From: Paracoccus luteus
GTDB taxonomy: Bacteria; Pseudomonadota; Alphaproteobacteria; Rhodobacterales; Rhodobacteraceae
Reading direction: 5' to 3'
DNA: 64,000 nt
Assembly: GCF_004522155.1 (NCBI RefSeq)
Contig: NZ_SDEA01000003.1
Span: forward strand, 73,413 to 137,412
Shown piece by piece: positions 25,923-35,510 of the stretch; positions within the stretch are counted from its first letter, which is position 1; each line of letters begins with the position of its first letter. The notes beneath the pieces were generated by a model. It searched no databases and was not told the DNA's origin. It worked only from the letters and a program-made list of their open reading frames with translations. Both the position numbers and the translations under genes were made by a program.

Positions 25923-26299
25923 TCCGCAACGCCGGGTGCCTGGCGATTTTTCTGATTTTATACGTTCACTATCAGTATCTTAACCACGGCAACACCCCAC
26001 CGCCCCACCCGCAACACCCCCCGTCTTTGGTGCCCGGGCATCCCCCGGGGATCGCATGCGGCGATGGGGGCTGGGCGCTGATGCGCCCTCCCGGGATCTG
26101 CGCGTCTCGCGCCAGCATCGCGTCCCGGTGCGGCCGAAGACCGCACACAGGATGTTCGGCACGAACGAGGTGCTGGTTGCGGCCAAATAGCTGCTCCGCT
26201 CAAAGTTCTTGAGCGTCGCCCACTTGCCATTATGCCAGAACACTGGACCTTCTGCTGATATCAAGAGCAGGTGCAAGGAACAAGATTCCCCGCCGATCA
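25923..26299. other. Region without a recognisable gene upstream of the GTA cluster
   Basis: Short open frames exist on both strands but none has a family motif, good start site or codon pattern I trust. 25940-25985 is AT-rich and could contain additional control sites for the GTA operon. 26150-26300 is of lower GC than the flanks. Confidence 0.5.
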
Positions 26300-26728
26300 T
26301 CAAGGGCGTGCGATGATCTGCTTTCCGGACTCCCGACCAAGAACAAGTGCGCCACTTTCGTCGATGCGATATGTATCAACGGCTTCCAAAAGTTCCATCA
26401 TCTGCCGCTCCTGTTCCATCAGTTCGGGCGGGCACATCATCATTGTCGTTCCACCCGGGGTGATGCTGATTTCGCTGCCGCGGACGGTATAGCTTGCGAT
26501 CAAACGGTTGCAGCTTGCATTTCCGGACACTTGACCATCTGCACTGAACAGCAACGTCGCAGGCGATCCTGCAACAACGTTCTGGCCTCCGATACTCACA
26601 ACCGTCCACTCTCCTTCCTGAAGTCGGGTTTCGGATGCTCCTTGGCCAGGCAATTGGGACTCATCTGCAATGCAGCCAGCAAGCAGAAAGGAAGAGGCGA
26701 TGGCAAAGGCGGAAATCGATCGATACAT
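26300..26728 (-). CDS. META/HslJ-domain lipoprotein
   Basis: 142 aa from MYRSISAFAIASSFLLAGC, with lipobox LAGC (Cys at about 19). The META domain follows: QEGEWTVVSIGGQNVV, ATLLFSADGQVSGNASCNRL (GxxxCNxxxxxY-type pattern), and MMMCPPELMEQERQMMELLE (about 95-114), then a C-terminal LVLGRESGKQIIARP strand. META proteins such as HslJ are linked to heat shock and novobiocin tolerance in E. coli, with no defined reaction. Likely anchored in the outer membrane, periplasmic side. The gene and its surroundings are noticeably lower in GC than the rest of the window. Confidence 0.85.
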   Translation of the reverse strand: MYRSISAFAIASSFLLAGCIADESQLPGQGASETRLQEGEWTVVSIGGQNVVAGSPATLLFSADGQVSGNASCNRLIASYTVRGSEISITPGGTTMMMCPPELMEQERQMMELLEAVDTYRIDESGALVLGRESGKQIIARP

Positions 26729-26987
26729 ACCTGTTAATCCTTGTGCATTTCCAGCGGCCTCGATGAGGGCAATGACTCGGGAACACAAATCAAGTTACGG
26801 CGAGCCGCCTATCTTCCTCCCTTGCGATGCCGCCATCACAGCGAGGGTGCCGGATCACTTTTTGCAATCTGCGCCTGCAACAGGTCTCTTCCCTCTCAAG
26901 GACGCGCGATGCCCCGACACGTCAAGAAAGCCCATGCTCATGCAAGCCTATCGGCAGGTTCGTTGAGAAGTATTCATCTGCATGACC

Positions 26988-27686
26988 TCACTCGGCCGAG
27001 GCGAAGCGATAGCCGATCCCCGGTTCGGTGAAGATCATCCGCGGCGCGGCCGCGTCGTCGCCCAGCTTTTCGCGCAGATGCCCCACGGCAATCCGCAGAT
27101 AGTGGCTGTCGCCGAGGTGCGCCGGTCCCCAGACGGTGCGCAGCAGTTCCTCGTGCGTCAGAAGGCGGCCCGACTTGCGGACCAGAATCGCCAGCACGTC
27201 GAACTCCTTCCGGGTCAGGCGCACCGGCCTGCCGGCCAGCGTCACCATCCGCCCGGCCATGTCCAGGCAAAGATCGCCGGCGCGGATGACGGGCGAGGTC
27301 TCGTCCGTTCCCCGGCGGCGGACCAGGGCGCGCAGGCGGGCCAGCAGCTCGGCGGGGGCGAAGGGCTTGGTGACATAGTCGTCGGCGCCCGCGTCCAGCG
27401 CCGCGACGATCTCGGCCTCGGCCGAGCGCACCGAGACGACCACGATGGGCACGTCGGACCATTCGCGGATGGCGGCGATCACCGCCTTGCCGTCCATGTC
27501 CGGCAGGCCGAGGTCCAGCACCACCGCCGAAGGGGCGCCGGTCGCCGCGCGCTCGATCCCCTCGCGCCCGCGCGCGGCCTCCTCCATGGCGTGGCCCGCG
27601 CCTTCCAGCACGATGCGCAGGAAGCGGCGGATCGGGGCCTCGTCCTCGATCACCAGAAGGCGCAGGGGCGCGGAAGGGTCAGGCAT
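26988..27686 (-). CDS. kdpE: Two-component response regulator KdpE
   Basis: 232 aa. OmpR/PhoB-type regulator of the potassium transporter operon. Receiver domain: LLVIEDEAPIRRFLRI with the acidic pair, phospho-Asp in VVLDLGLPDMDG (about residue 55), and Lys in DYVTKPFAPAELLARL (about 104). Winged helix: RLTRKEFDVLAILVRKSGRL and HYLRIAVGHLREKLG. The start overlaps the kdpD stop by 8 bases. It should activate kdpFABC from the TTTACG repeats at 34971-34987. Confidence 0.96.
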   Translation of the reverse strand: MPDPSAPLRLLVIEDEAPIRRFLRIVLEGAGHAMEEAARGREGIERAATGAPSAVVLDLGLPDMDGKAVIAAIREWSDVPIVVVSVRSAEAEIVAALDAGADDYVTKPFAPAELLARLRALVRRRGTDETSPVIRAGDLCLDMAGRMVTLAGRPVRLTRKEFDVLAILVRKSGRLLTHEELLRTVWGPAHLGDSHYLRIAVGHLREKLGDDAAAPRMIFTEPGIGYRFASAE

Positions 27687-30405
27687 CGGCGTCCTCGGGG
27701 GCGGCGGGCAGGATCATGCGGATCGCCGCGCCCAGCCCGCCCGGCGGGTCGATGGCGGCGACGCTTCCCTCGTTGGCTTCCACCATGCCCTTGACGATGG
27801 CAAGGCCAAGCCCGGTCCCGGCGGGCTGTCCGTCCCCCTGCACGGCGCGGTGGAAGATGTCGAACACCCGGCCGCGTTCCGCCTCGGGGATGCCGGGGCC
27901 TTCGTCGGCCACGGTCAGCGCCACGCCGTCCGCGACGGGTTCGGCGGTGATGCGGATGGTGCTGCCCTCGGGGGCGTATTTGGTGGCGTTCTCCAGCAGG
28001 TTGGCCAGCGACTGGCCGATCAGCACCGGGTCGGCGAAGACGGGCGGCGTGCCCGGCGCGACCCTTGCCTCGACGCGGAAGGGGGCCAGCACGCGCGACA
28101 GGTCGGCGCGGGCGCGGCCGATCAGCTCGGCCGCCTCGACCGTCTCGCGGCGCGGCACAAGGGCGCCATGCCCCAGGCGGGTCATGCCCAGAAGGTTGCC
28201 GACGAAGCGGTCGAGCCTGCGCGCCTCGTCCAGCGCCTCGGCCACCAGTTCGCGGTTCTGCGCGGGGGTCAGCGCGCCGTCGGCCACCGCCGACAAGGCA
28301 CCGATCACGGTGACAAGCGGCGTGCGCAGGTCGTGGCTGACGCTGTTCAGAAGGGCCGCGCGCAGCTTTTCGGTCTCGGACACCAGCCGCGCCCGCTCCA
28401 GGTCGCTTTCAACGGCGATGCGTTCCACCGCGACCGCGATCTGGTCCTCGACCGCCGCCAGCAGGCGGCGCGTCTCGGGGTCGAGCCGGCGCGAGGGATC
28501 GAGAAAGCGCAGCCCCACCGCCCCCATGGGCGCGCCCTGCGTGGCCAGCGGCAGGAACATCCAGTCCGCCGCGGGCAGCGTGTCGGTGTCCCGGCCCGCC
28601 GGCCGGTTCTTCTGATAGGCCCACAGCGCCGCGGCCTGCGAGGGGGGATCGAGGCGCTCCTCGATCGACGGAAAGCCCTGCACCTGCTGAAGCGCGCCCC
28701 CGTCCCCCGGCATCAGGATCAGCGAATGGCATTCCACCGTATGCGCGATATGGGCGGCGGCGGCCCAGAGCACGTCGTCGGTGGTCGTGGCCGAGGCGAT
28801 CTTGCGGGCGAAGTCGTAAAGCGTCTCGGTCCGCGCCTGGGTGGCGCGCATGAACTCGACCTGCCGCTTCAGCCGCCCCGCCAGGCTGCCGGTAAACAGC
28901 GCCGAGACGGTGAAGACCATCAGCGCGACAAAGGATTCCTCGGCCGACACCCGTAGCGAGAAGAAAGGTGCGGTGAAGAAGTAGTTGTAGGCGAGAAAGC
29001 CCAGGAAGCTGGCGACGATGGCGCTGGCGGTCCCGCGCCGCATTGCCACGGCCAGCACGCCGACCAGGTAGATCACCGCCATCGAGGCATCGGGCAGGAC
29101 ATGCCAAAGGGGCCAGGCGATCAGCGTGGCCGCGGCGGTTGCCAAGGCGGGCTGGACCAGCAGGCGCAGCCGGTCGCGCCCGCCCTTTGCGCGCCACCAC
29201 GGCCTGGCGGGCGCAGGGGGCAGGGGCGCCGCGCCGTTGGCGGCGGGGTCGAGGATGGTGACCTCGACCCCGTGGGCGCGGGCCAGCAGCTGCTGGGACG
29301 GCGTCGGGCGCAGCAGCGCCGCAAGCCGCGCCCGCCCGCCGCCCGGCGCGGCGCGCCCCAGGATCAGCCGCGTCACGTCCAGCGCCCGCGCGGCCTCCAG
29401 GAAGGCGCCGGCCACGTCGCCCTCGGCCCGCAGCGTGCGGGTCACGGCGCCCAGGCGCTCGGCCAGTTGCAGCGCGTCGGTCATGGCCCCCGCCGCCGAA
29501 GGGCCGCGCGCCTCGATGGCGGGCGTCACGACCGTCGCCACCACCCAGGGGATGCGGGCGCGGTCGGTCATGCGGCGGCCGGCCCGGACCAGCCCCTTGG
29601 CGGTTGCCGGATCGTCGAGGCAGACCATCAGCCGGTCCTGCGAGGCCCCCCGACCCGTCACCCGCCCAGTCCCCTGCCGCAGCGCCACCATCTCGGCATC
29701 GACGCGGCTGGCGGCGGTGCGCAGGGCCAGTTCGCGCAGCGCGGTCAGGTTGGGCCGGGAAAAGAAGTTGCCGAGCGCGCGTCCCGCCTCGGCGGGCATG
29801 TAGACCTTGCCCTCGCGCATCCGCTGGATCAGGTCCTCGGGCGGCAGGTCGATCAGCTTGATCTCGTCGGCCCTCTGCAGGACCGTGTCGGGCACGGTTT
29901 CCTGCACGCGGACCCCGGTGATCCGGGCCACAAGGTCGTTGAGGCTCTCGATATGCTGGATGTTCAGCGTCGAATAGACGTCGATGCCGGCGGCCAGCAC
30001 CTCCTCGACGTCCTGCCAGCGCTTCGGGTGCCGGCTGCCGGGCACGTTGGTATGGGCCAGCTCGTCGATCAGCGCCAGCCGCGGGCGGCGCGCCAGCAGC
30101 GCGTCCAGATCCATCTCGGTCAGCTGGCGCCCGCGATAGGTGACGACCCGGCGGGGGATCTGGTCGAGATGCGCCAGAAGCGCCGCGGTTTCCTGCCGGC
30201 CGTGGGTTTCGGCCAACCCCACCACGACGTCGGTCCCGGCGCGGGCGCGGGCGGCCGCTTCCTCCAGCATGGCATAGGTCTTGCCCACGCCGGGCGCCGC
30301 GCCCAGGAAGATCTTGAGCCGTCCGCACCCCGGCACGGCGCCGCTGGCTTCGGCCTTGGCCTCGGCCAGGAAGCGTTCGGGGTCGGGGCGCGCGTCCTCG
30401 GTCAT
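27679..30405 (-). CDS. kdpD: Sensor histidine kinase KdpD
   Basis: 908 aa, close to E. coli KdpD (894). The N-terminal KdpD domain has Walker A AAPGVGKTYAMLEEA (about 33-47) and ALIDELAHTNVPGSRHPKRW; a universal-stress-like domain follows (about 250-370). Four membrane helices lie at about 405-495 (LRLLVQPALATAAATLIAWP, AVIYLVGVLAVAMRR, FFTAPFFSL, FVALMVFTVSALFTGSLAG). Then come a GAF region, the phospho-acceptor HDLRTPLVTVIGAL (about 685), and the ATPase boxes NLLENATKYAP, VADEGPGIPE and GTGLGLAIVKGM. It senses low potassium or turgor and phosphorylates KdpE. Confidence 0.97.
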   Translation of the reverse strand: MTEDARPDPERFLAEAKAEASGAVPGCGRLKIFLGAAPGVGKTYAMLEEAAARARAGTDVVVGLAETHGRQETAALLAHLDQIPRRVVTYRGRQLTEMDLDALLARRPRLALIDELAHTNVPGSRHPKRWQDVEEVLAAGIDVYSTLNIQHIESLNDLVARITGVRVQETVPDTVLQRADEIKLIDLPPEDLIQRMREGKVYMPAEAGRALGNFFSRPNLTALRELALRTAASRVDAEMVALRQGTGRVTGRGASQDRLMVCLDDPATAKGLVRAGRRMTDRARIPWVVATVVTPAIEARGPSAAGAMTDALQLAERLGAVTRTLRAEGDVAGAFLEAARALDVTRLILGRAAPGGGRARLAALLRPTPSQQLLARAHGVEVTILDPAANGAAPLPPAPARPWWRAKGGRDRLRLLVQPALATAAATLIAWPLWHVLPDASMAVIYLVGVLAVAMRRGTASAIVASFLGFLAYNYFFTAPFFSLRVSAEESFVALMVFTVSALFTGSLAGRLKRQVEFMRATQARTETLYDFARKIASATTTDDVLWAAAAHIAHTVECHSLILMPGDGGALQQVQGFPSIEERLDPPSQAAALWAYQKNRPAGRDTDTLPAADWMFLPLATQGAPMGAVGLRFLDPSRRLDPETRRLLAAVEDQIAVAVERIAVESDLERARLVSETEKLRAALLNSVSHDLRTPLVTVIGALSAVADGALTPAQNRELVAEALDEARRLDRFVGNLLGMTRLGHGALVPRRETVEAAELIGRARADLSRVLAPFRVEARVAPGTPPVFADPVLIGQSLANLLENATKYAPEGSTIRITAEPVADGVALTVADEGPGIPEAERGRVFDIFHRAVQGDGQPAGTGLGLAIVKGMVEANEGSVAAIDPPGGLGAAIRMILPAAPEDADA

Positions 30406-30413
30406 GGGCCTTT

Positions 30414-30968
30414 CTAGCCTTTCAAGGCATCCAGCGCGAGATTGGCGCCAAGGACGTTCACGACCGGCTCGCCCACGAAGCCGAAGGCCGGCCCGGTGGC
30501 CGCCTTCAGGATCGCGTCCTTCACGGCTGCCGCCGGGATGCCCCGCGCGGCCGCGATGCGGTCCACCTGCCGGAGCGCGGCGTCCAGCGTGATGTGCGGG
30601 TCAAGCCCGGACCCCGAGGCGGTCGCCATCTCGGACGGAACCGGCGCGGAGCCGAAGGCGTCGGCACGCTCCCGCACCTGCGCCAGCAGCGTGGCCGAGG
30701 AGGGCCCCAGGTTCGAGCCGGTGGACGCGCCCGCATTGTAGGCCGGATCCGTCGCCGAGGGGCGGGGGTGCAGGTATTCGGGCCGGGTGAAGGACTGCCC
30801 GATCAGGGCCGAGCCGACCACCGTGCCCTCACGGCTGACCAGAGAGCCGTCGGCCTGGCGCGGCATCGCCACCTGGGCGATCCCTGTCATGGCCAGCGGA
30901 TAGGCCAGCCCCAAGAGGGCCGTGAAGGCCCCCGCCATCACCAGCGCGGGGCGGAGTTGCGGGATCAT
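30414..30968 (-). CDS. kdpC: Potassium-transporting ATPase subunit KdpC
   Basis: 184 aa from MIPQLRPALVMAGAF, chosen because GAGG lies 7 bases upstream and the family starts at this point; an ATG 12 bases earlier (30980) overlaps the kdpB stop as ATGA. One N-terminal membrane helix (about 8-30) is followed by the conserved GSALIGQSFTRPEYLHPRPS and the YNAGASTGSNLGPSS block, then DPHITLDAALRQVDRIAAAR. KdpC stabilises the KdpFABC complex and its potassium affinity. kdpD starts 8 bases after its stop. Confidence 0.96.
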   Translation of the reverse strand: MIPQLRPALVMAGAFTALLGLAYPLAMTGIAQVAMPRQADGSLVSREGTVVGSALIGQSFTRPEYLHPRPSATDPAYNAGASTGSNLGPSSATLLAQVRERADAFGSAPVPSEMATASGSGLDPHITLDAALRQVDRIAAARGIPAAAVKDAILKAATGPAFGFVGEPVVNVLGANLALDALKG

Positions 30969-30976
30969 GGGAAACC

Positions 30977-33016
30977 TCATGCCAGATGGGCCAGATCGAC
31001 GATCATGTCGATCAGCTTGATGCCGATGAACGGGGCGACAAGGCCGCCCAAGCCGTAGACCAGAAGGTTGCGCGACAGCAGCGCCCCGGCCGAGGCGGGG
31101 CGGTAGCGCACCCCCTTCAGCGCCAGCGGGATCAGCGCCACGATCACCAGCGCGTTGAAGATGATGGCCGACAGGATCGCCGATTGCGGGGTGCCCAGCC
31201 CCATCACGTCCAGAACGCCAAGGCCCGGATAGGCCGCCACGAACAGCGCGGGCAGGATGGCGAAATACTTGGCCACGTCGTTTGCGATGCTGAAGGTCGT
31301 CAGCGCCCCGCGCGAGATCAGCAGCTGCTTGCCCACCATCACGATCTCGATCAGCTTGGTCGGGTCGCTGTCGAGGTCCACGAGGTTGCCCGCCTCCTTG
31401 GCCGCCGGCGTGCCCGAGTTCATGGCGACGCCCACGTCGGCCTGCGCCAGCGCGGGGGCGTCGTTCGACCCGTCCCCGCACATGGCGACCAGCCGCCCCT
31501 GCGCCTGCTCGCCGCGGATATAGTCGAGCTTCCGCTCGGGCGTGGCCTCGGCCAGGAAGTCGTCCACCCCGGCTTCGGCGGCGATGGCGGCGGCGGTCAG
31601 GGGATTGTCGCCGGTGATCATCACCGTGCGGATGCCCATGCGGCGCAATTCGGCGAAGCGGTCGCGGATGCCGGGCTTGACCACGTCCTTGAGGTGGATG
31701 ACTCCCAGCACCTGCCCGTCGCGGGCGACCACCAGGGGCGTGCCGCCCCCCATGGCGATCTGGCGCACGATCGGCTCGGCCGCCGCCGCGCCCTCGCCCG
31801 GAAAGCAGCGCGCCATGGCGTCCGCCGCGCCCTTGCGGAACTGCCGCCCGTCCGCCAGGTCCACGCCCGACATCCGCGTCTGCGCGGTGAAGGGGACGAA
31901 GCGCGCCCCCCCGCGCCGGTTGCCCTCGGCGAAGCCGAAGGTGCGGACGGCCAGATCGACGGTGGATTTCCCCTCGGGCGTGTCGTCGGCCAGGCTGCTG
32001 ATGAAGGCGGCCTCGGCCACCTCGCGTTCCGTCACGCCGGGGACGGGCAGGAAGGCGTCGGCCATGCGGTTGCCGAAGGTGATGGTGCCGGTCTTGTCCA
32101 AGAGCAGCACGTCGATGTCGCCCGCCGCCTCGACCGCCCGGCCCGACTTGGCGATGACGTTGGCCTTGACCAGCCGGTCCATGCCCGCGATGCCGATGGC
32201 CGACAGCAGGCCCCCGATGGTGGTCGGGATCAGCGTCACGAACAGCGCCGCCAGCCAGACCACCGGGATCTGCGTGCCCGACCAGCCCGCGAAGACCGGC
32301 AGCGTCGCCACCACCAGCAGGAACACGAGGCTCAGCCCCGCCAGCAGGATGTCCAGCGCGATCTCGTTGGGGGTCTTGGCGCGCTTGGCGCCCTCGACCA
32401 GCGAGATCATGCGGTCGAGGAAGGTCTCGCCCGGCTTCGCGGTCACGCGCACCACCAGCCAGTCGCTGACCAGCCGCGTGCCCCCCGTCACGGACGAACG
32501 GTCGCCGCCCGATTCCCGGATCACCGGCGCGGATTCCCCGGTGATGGCGCTTTCATCGACCGAGGCCACGCCCTCGATCACCTCGCCGTCGGTGGGCACG
32601 ATGTCGCCCGCCTCGACCAGGATCACCTCGCCCAGGTCAAGCTGGTCCACATCCTGCAGTTCGAACAGGTCGCGGCGGGCGGGGTCCAGCAGCACCCTGG
32701 CCCTGGCGTCGGACCGGGTGGCGCGGAAGGCGTCGGCGCGGGCCTTGCCGCGCCCTTCGGCCACGGCCTCGGCGAAGTTGGCAAACAGCACCGTGGCCCA
32801 GAGCCACAGCGCGATCTGCAGCGACACGGCGCTGCCCGCCTGGCCCCAGCGCAGCAGCACCAGCAGCGTCGTGACCCCCGCCACCAAGGCGGTCGCGAAG
32901 ATCACCGGGTTGCGCGCCAGCCTGCGCGGGTCGAGCTTGGCAAAGGCCGCGCGGATCGCGGGCCGGACGATCTCGGGCGCGAACAGCCCGATCTCGGTTC
33001 TTGGATGCTTGGACAT
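30977..33016 (-). CDS. kdpB: Potassium-transporting P-type ATPase subunit KdpB
   Basis: 679 aa from [21 protein letters not shown] lies about 7 bases before it. P-type ATPase: TGE motif in [20 protein letters not shown] (about 150), phosphorylation site [14 protein letters not shown] (about 308), KGA in [14 protein letters not shown] in [10 protein letters not shown], and [20 protein letters not shown] (split, about 515). It powers uptake through KdpA. 7 bases separate it from kdpA and it overlaps kdpC. Confidence 0.97.
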   Translation of the reverse strand: MSKHPRTEIGLFAPEIVRPAIRAAFAKLDPRRLARNPVIFATALVAGVTTLLVLLRWGQAGSAVSLQIALWLWATVLFANFAEAVAEGRGKARADAFRATRSDARARVLLDPARRDLFELQDVDQLDLGEVILVEAGDIVPTDGEVIEGVASVDESAITGESAPVIRESGGDRSSVTGGTRLVSDWLVVRVTAKPGETFLDRMISLVEGAKRAKTPNEIALDILLAGLSLVFLLVVATLPVFAGWSGTQIPVVWLAALFVTLIPTTIGGLLSAIGIAGMDRLVKANVIAKSGRAVEAAGDIDVLLLDKTGTITFGNRMADAFLPVPGVTEREVAEAAFISSLADDTPEGKSTVDLAVRTFGFAEGNRRGGARFVPFTAQTRMSGVDLADGRQFRKGAADAMARCFPGEGAAAAEPIVRQIAMGGGTPLVVARDGQVLGVIHLKDVVKPGIRDRFAELRRMGIRTVMITGDNPLTAAAIAAEAGVDDFLAEATPERKLDYIRGEQAQGRLVAMCGDGSNDAPALAQADVGVAMNSGTPAAKEAGNLVDLDSDPTKLIEIVMVGKQLLISRGALTTFSIANDVAKYFAILPALFVAAYPGLGVLDVMGLGTPQSAILSAIIFNALVIVALIPLALKGVRYRPASAGALLSRNLLVYGLGGLVAPFIGIKLIDMIVDLAHLA

Positions 33017-33023
33017 GAGGGCC

Positions 33024-34709
33024 TCAGAACGCCTGCCCGGCCGCGATCGAGACATGCTCGGCGATCGGGCCAAGGGCCAGGACAGGAAGGAAGGTCAGCG
33101 CGCCGACGATCAGGATCGTGGCGACAAGCAGCAGGGTGAAGGCGGCGCCGTGGGTCGGGAAGGTGCCCGCCGTGGCGGGCGCGCGCGGCTTGGCCGCAAG
33201 GCCGCCCGCGATGGCCAGCACCGGGACGATGTAGCCCCAGCGGCCGATCAGCATCGCCAGCCCGATCATGGTGTTGTGCCAGGTCGTGTTGGCCCCGAAG
33301 CCCGCGAAGGCCGAGCCGTTGTTGGCCGTCCCCGAGGTATAGGCATAGATCAGTTCGGTCAGCCCGTGGGGGCCCGCGTCCTGCACCGCCGTCTGCGCGT
33401 TGCCGGTCAGGATCGACAGGGCCGACAGCACCAGCACGCCCAGCGGCATGACCAGCAGCGTCAGGGCCGCCAGCTTCATCTCGCGCGCCTCGATCTTCTT
33501 GCCCAGCCATTCGGGGGTGCGCCCCACCATCAGCCCGGCGATGAAGACCGTCAGCACCACATACAGCACCATGCCGTAGAAGCCCGCGCCGACGCCGCCA
33601 TAGATGATCTCGCCCAGCAGCATGTTGAACAGCGGGATCATGCCGCCAAGCGCCATCAGGCTGTCATGCATCGCGTTCACCGCCCCGCAGGAGGCGACGG
33701 TGGTCGCCACCACGAACAGAACGGTCTGCGCCAGGCCGAAGCGCGTCTCCTTGCCCTCCATGCTGACGCCGGGTTCGGTCAGGCCCGCGTGCAGCGGGTT
33801 GCCCGAACCTTCGGTGAAATAGGCGGCCAGAAGGACGCCCACGAACATCACGCTCATCGCGGCGAAGATCGCCCAGCCCTGCCGGCGGTCGCCGACCATG
33901 CGGCCGAAGAAGAACGGGAAGGCCGCGGGGATGACCAGGATCGCGTAAATCTGCACCAGGTTCGTCAGCGCGGTCGCGTTCTCATAGGGATGCGAGGCAT
34001 TGGCGTTGAAGAAGCCGCCGCCGTTGGTGCCCAGCATCTTGATCGCCGCCTGGGATGCGACCGGCCCCTGGGCGATGACCTGCTGCGCGCCTTCCAGCGT
34101 GGTGGCCGTCACGCCCGCCGCCAGCGTCTGCGGCATCCCCTGCCAGACCAGCACCAGCGTAATGAGGATCGCGCCGGGCAGCAGCAGATAAAGCGTGGCC
34201 CGCGTCAGATCGACCCAGAAGTTGCCCAGATCCGCGACCGAACGCGCGGCCAGGCCCCGCACCACCGCGACCGCCACCGCGATCCCCGTGGCGGCCGAGA
34301 CGAAGTTCTGCACGGTCAGCCCGGCCATCTGGCTGAAATGGCTGACAGTGGTTTCGCCGCCATAGCTCTGCCAGTTGGTGTTGGTCATGAAGCTGACGGC
34401 GGTGTTGAAGGCCTGGGCCTCGCCCATCGCGCCGAAGCCCTGCGGGTTGAAGGGCAGGAACCCCTGCAGCCGCAGGATCAGATAGAGCAGCAGGAAGCCC
34501 GCTGCGTTGAAGGCCAGCACCGCCGCCGCATAGCCGGTCCAGCGCTGCCCCTGGCCGGTGACGCCTGCCGCGCGGTAAAGCGCCGCCTCGACGGGGGCGA
34601 GCCACCGGACCCTGCCGGTGAAGACTCGCGCCATGTAAGGACCGAGCGCCATTCCCATCAGGGTCAGCCCCGCCAGGAACAGCGCGAAGAAGATCAGATC
34701 CGCGGCCAT
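33024..34709 (-). CDS. kdpA: Potassium-transporting ATPase channel subunit KdpA
   Basis: 561 aa, about ten membrane helices, an SKT-superfamily potassium channel-like subunit. The four selectivity-filter regions are recognisable: [16 protein letters not shown] (about 109), [20 protein letters not shown] (about 226), [20 protein letters not shown] (about 340), and [20 protein letters not shown] (about 456). The start is 1 base after the kdpF stop. Length and order are standard. Confidence 0.97.
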   Translation of the reverse strand: MAADLIFFALFLAGLTLMGMALGPYMARVFTGRVRWLAPVEAALYRAAGVTGQGQRWTGYAAAVLAFNAAGFLLLYLILRLQGFLPFNPQGFGAMGEAQAFNTAVSFMTNTNWQSYGGETTVSHFSQMAGLTVQNFVSAATGIAVAVAVVRGLAARSVADLGNFWVDLTRATLYLLLPGAILITLVLVWQGMPQTLAAGVTATTLEGAQQVIAQGPVASQAAIKMLGTNGGGFFNANASHPYENATALTNLVQIYAILVIPAAFPFFFGRMVGDRRQGWAIFAAMSVMFVGVLLAAYFTEGSGNPLHAGLTEPGVSMEGKETRFGLAQTVLFVVATTVASCGAVNAMHDSLMALGGMIPLFNMLLGEIIYGGVGAGFYGMVLYVVLTVFIAGLMVGRTPEWLGKKIEAREMKLAALTLLVMPLGVLVLSALSILTGNAQTAVQDAGPHGLTELIYAYTSGTANNGSAFAGFGANTTWHNTMIGLAMLIGRWGYIVPVLAIAGGLAAKPRAPATAGTFPTHGAAFTLLLVATILIVGALTFLPVLALGPIAEHVSIAAGQAF

Positions 34710-34710
34710 G

Positions 34711-34800
34711 TCAGAACCGCTCCGGCGCGAGAAGCGCGAACAGGAAATAGACGAGCAGCACGGCCGCGAGGCCGCCGCCCAGGATAAGTTCGATGGTCAT
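34711..34800 (-). CDS. kdpF: KdpF, small stabilising subunit of the Kdp ATPase
   Basis: 29 aa: [19 protein letters not shown] then [10 protein letters not shown], a single membrane helix with the AL..PERF ending typical of KdpF. GAGG lies 5 bases before the ATG. KdpF is a lipid-like stabiliser of the KdpABC complex. Confidence 0.93.
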   Translation of the reverse strand: MTIELILGGGLAAVLLVYFLFALLAPERF

Positions 34801-34807
34801 CGCGCCC

Positions 34808-34894
34808 TCACAGCCGGTCGGCGCCACGCACGGCGAGGCCGGCCAGCAGGAAAACCGCCAGCCCGCCCAGAATGAAAACAATGTCGGACAGCAT
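34808..34894 (-). CDS. 28-aa single-helix membrane peptide at the head of the kdp operon
   Basis: A micro-ORF beginning MLSDIVFILGGLAVFLLAGL and ending AVRGADRL. It has one hydrophobic helix and a short polar C-terminus. AAGGAG is placed 6 bases before the ATG and the stop is 7 bases before the kdpF start, so translation is well supported. Similar short peptides ending in a CDRL-like motif occur, from memory, before kdpF in other proteobacteria, but no function is known to me. It could be an accessory subunit of the Kdp complex or a leader peptide. Confidence 0.7.
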   Translation of the reverse strand: MLSDIVFILGGLAVFLLAGLAVRGADRL

Positions 34895-34938
34895 CCCATG
34901 CTCCTTGGTTCGGATGGGCGGAGCATGGGCGGGGACCG

Positions 34939-34987
34939 CGTAAAGCGGCGATATGAAAGGCGGCCCGGGGCGTAAAGCGGGCGTAAA
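34939..34987 (-). promoter_or_regulatory. Candidate KdpE operator and kdp promoter
   Basis: On the minus strand TTTACG occurs at 34987-34982 and 34976-34971 (11-base period, 5-base gap), and again at 34944-34939. E. coli KdpE binds two T-rich hexamers with the same 5-base gap (TTTATA/TTTACA). A CATATC at 34955-34950 lies 15 bases after the second box and could serve as -10. Position is 45-90 bases before the first micro-ORF. Confidence 0.6.
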
Positions 34988-35042
34988 GGTCCGCGGGGCG
35001 AGCGGCGCAGGCCGCTGCCGGATGCGCCCCCTCGGCGGGGTG

Positions 35043-35363
35043 CCCCTTCGCGGGCTATGGCGCTATGCGCTGAACCTGTCGGATGGCATCTTCCGCGTTC
35101 GCTACCGCGACGGATGGGACAAGCCGCGACTGGTCGAGGCCGGCGAAGGTCCGTTCGAAATCACGATCCAGCCGTTCGCGACGGCAAATCTGTTCAAACG
35201 GGGCCACCGGATCAGGCTGGACATCTCGTCCTCGAACGTCCCCAAGTTCGACATCAATCCCGACACTGGCGAAGCCGAGGGAACCTCGCGCCGGTCGCGT
35301 GTGGCGACGAACACAGTTCATCTGGGCGCCGGCACGCACCTTGAATTGATGAGGATCGACTGA
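35043..35363 (+). pseudogene. Remnant: C-terminal end of a CocE/NonD family hydrolase
   Basis: About 105 codons of open frame with clear homology character to the C-terminal jelly-roll of CocE/NonD (X-Pro dipeptidyl peptidase-like) hydrolases: YALNLSDGIFRVRYRDGW, FEITIQPFATANLFKRGHRI, RLDISSSNVPKFDINPDTGE, RVATNTVHLGAGTHLELMRI, then stop. The catalytic domain, some 400 residues, is absent; upstream is the kdp promoter region. It has no credible start. I read it as the scar of a deletion or rearrangement next to the peptide-use cluster. Confidence 0.75.
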
Positions 35364-35428
35364 CTTGCTGCACCACAGGGCTGAACAGCAGCCGGGGTCG
35401 AACAGGTCAGAAAGCTGCAGGCGCGCGT

Positions 35429-35461
35429 CTGTCCCACCGCCCTTCCCAGGCGGGGGGACAG
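35429..35461. terminator. Stem-loop downstream of ridA
   Basis: CTGTCCC pairs with GGGACAG, and CCGC with GCGG inside it. It lies 50 bases after the ridA stop on the minus strand. There is no T-run, so if it terminates the cluster it may need Rho; an mRNA-stabilising role is equally possible. Confidence 0.35.
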
Positions 35462-35510
35462 CCAGTGACGACAGCAGGCGCAGGATTTGAGCCGGATACC
35501 GCGTCTGGCG

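Noticed and set aside
25980..26303. A minus-strand open frame of 107 codons between the lipoprotein and the GTA genes
   Set aside because: No recognised domain, no good ribosome site; the second half is Arg/Gly-rich. It could be a relic but cannot be supported.
31542..34787. A 1081-codon plus-strand open frame across kdpB and kdpA
   Set aside because: Antisense shadow of the Kdp genes; no motif and the same His/Arg/Gly-rich makeup as other shadow frames.
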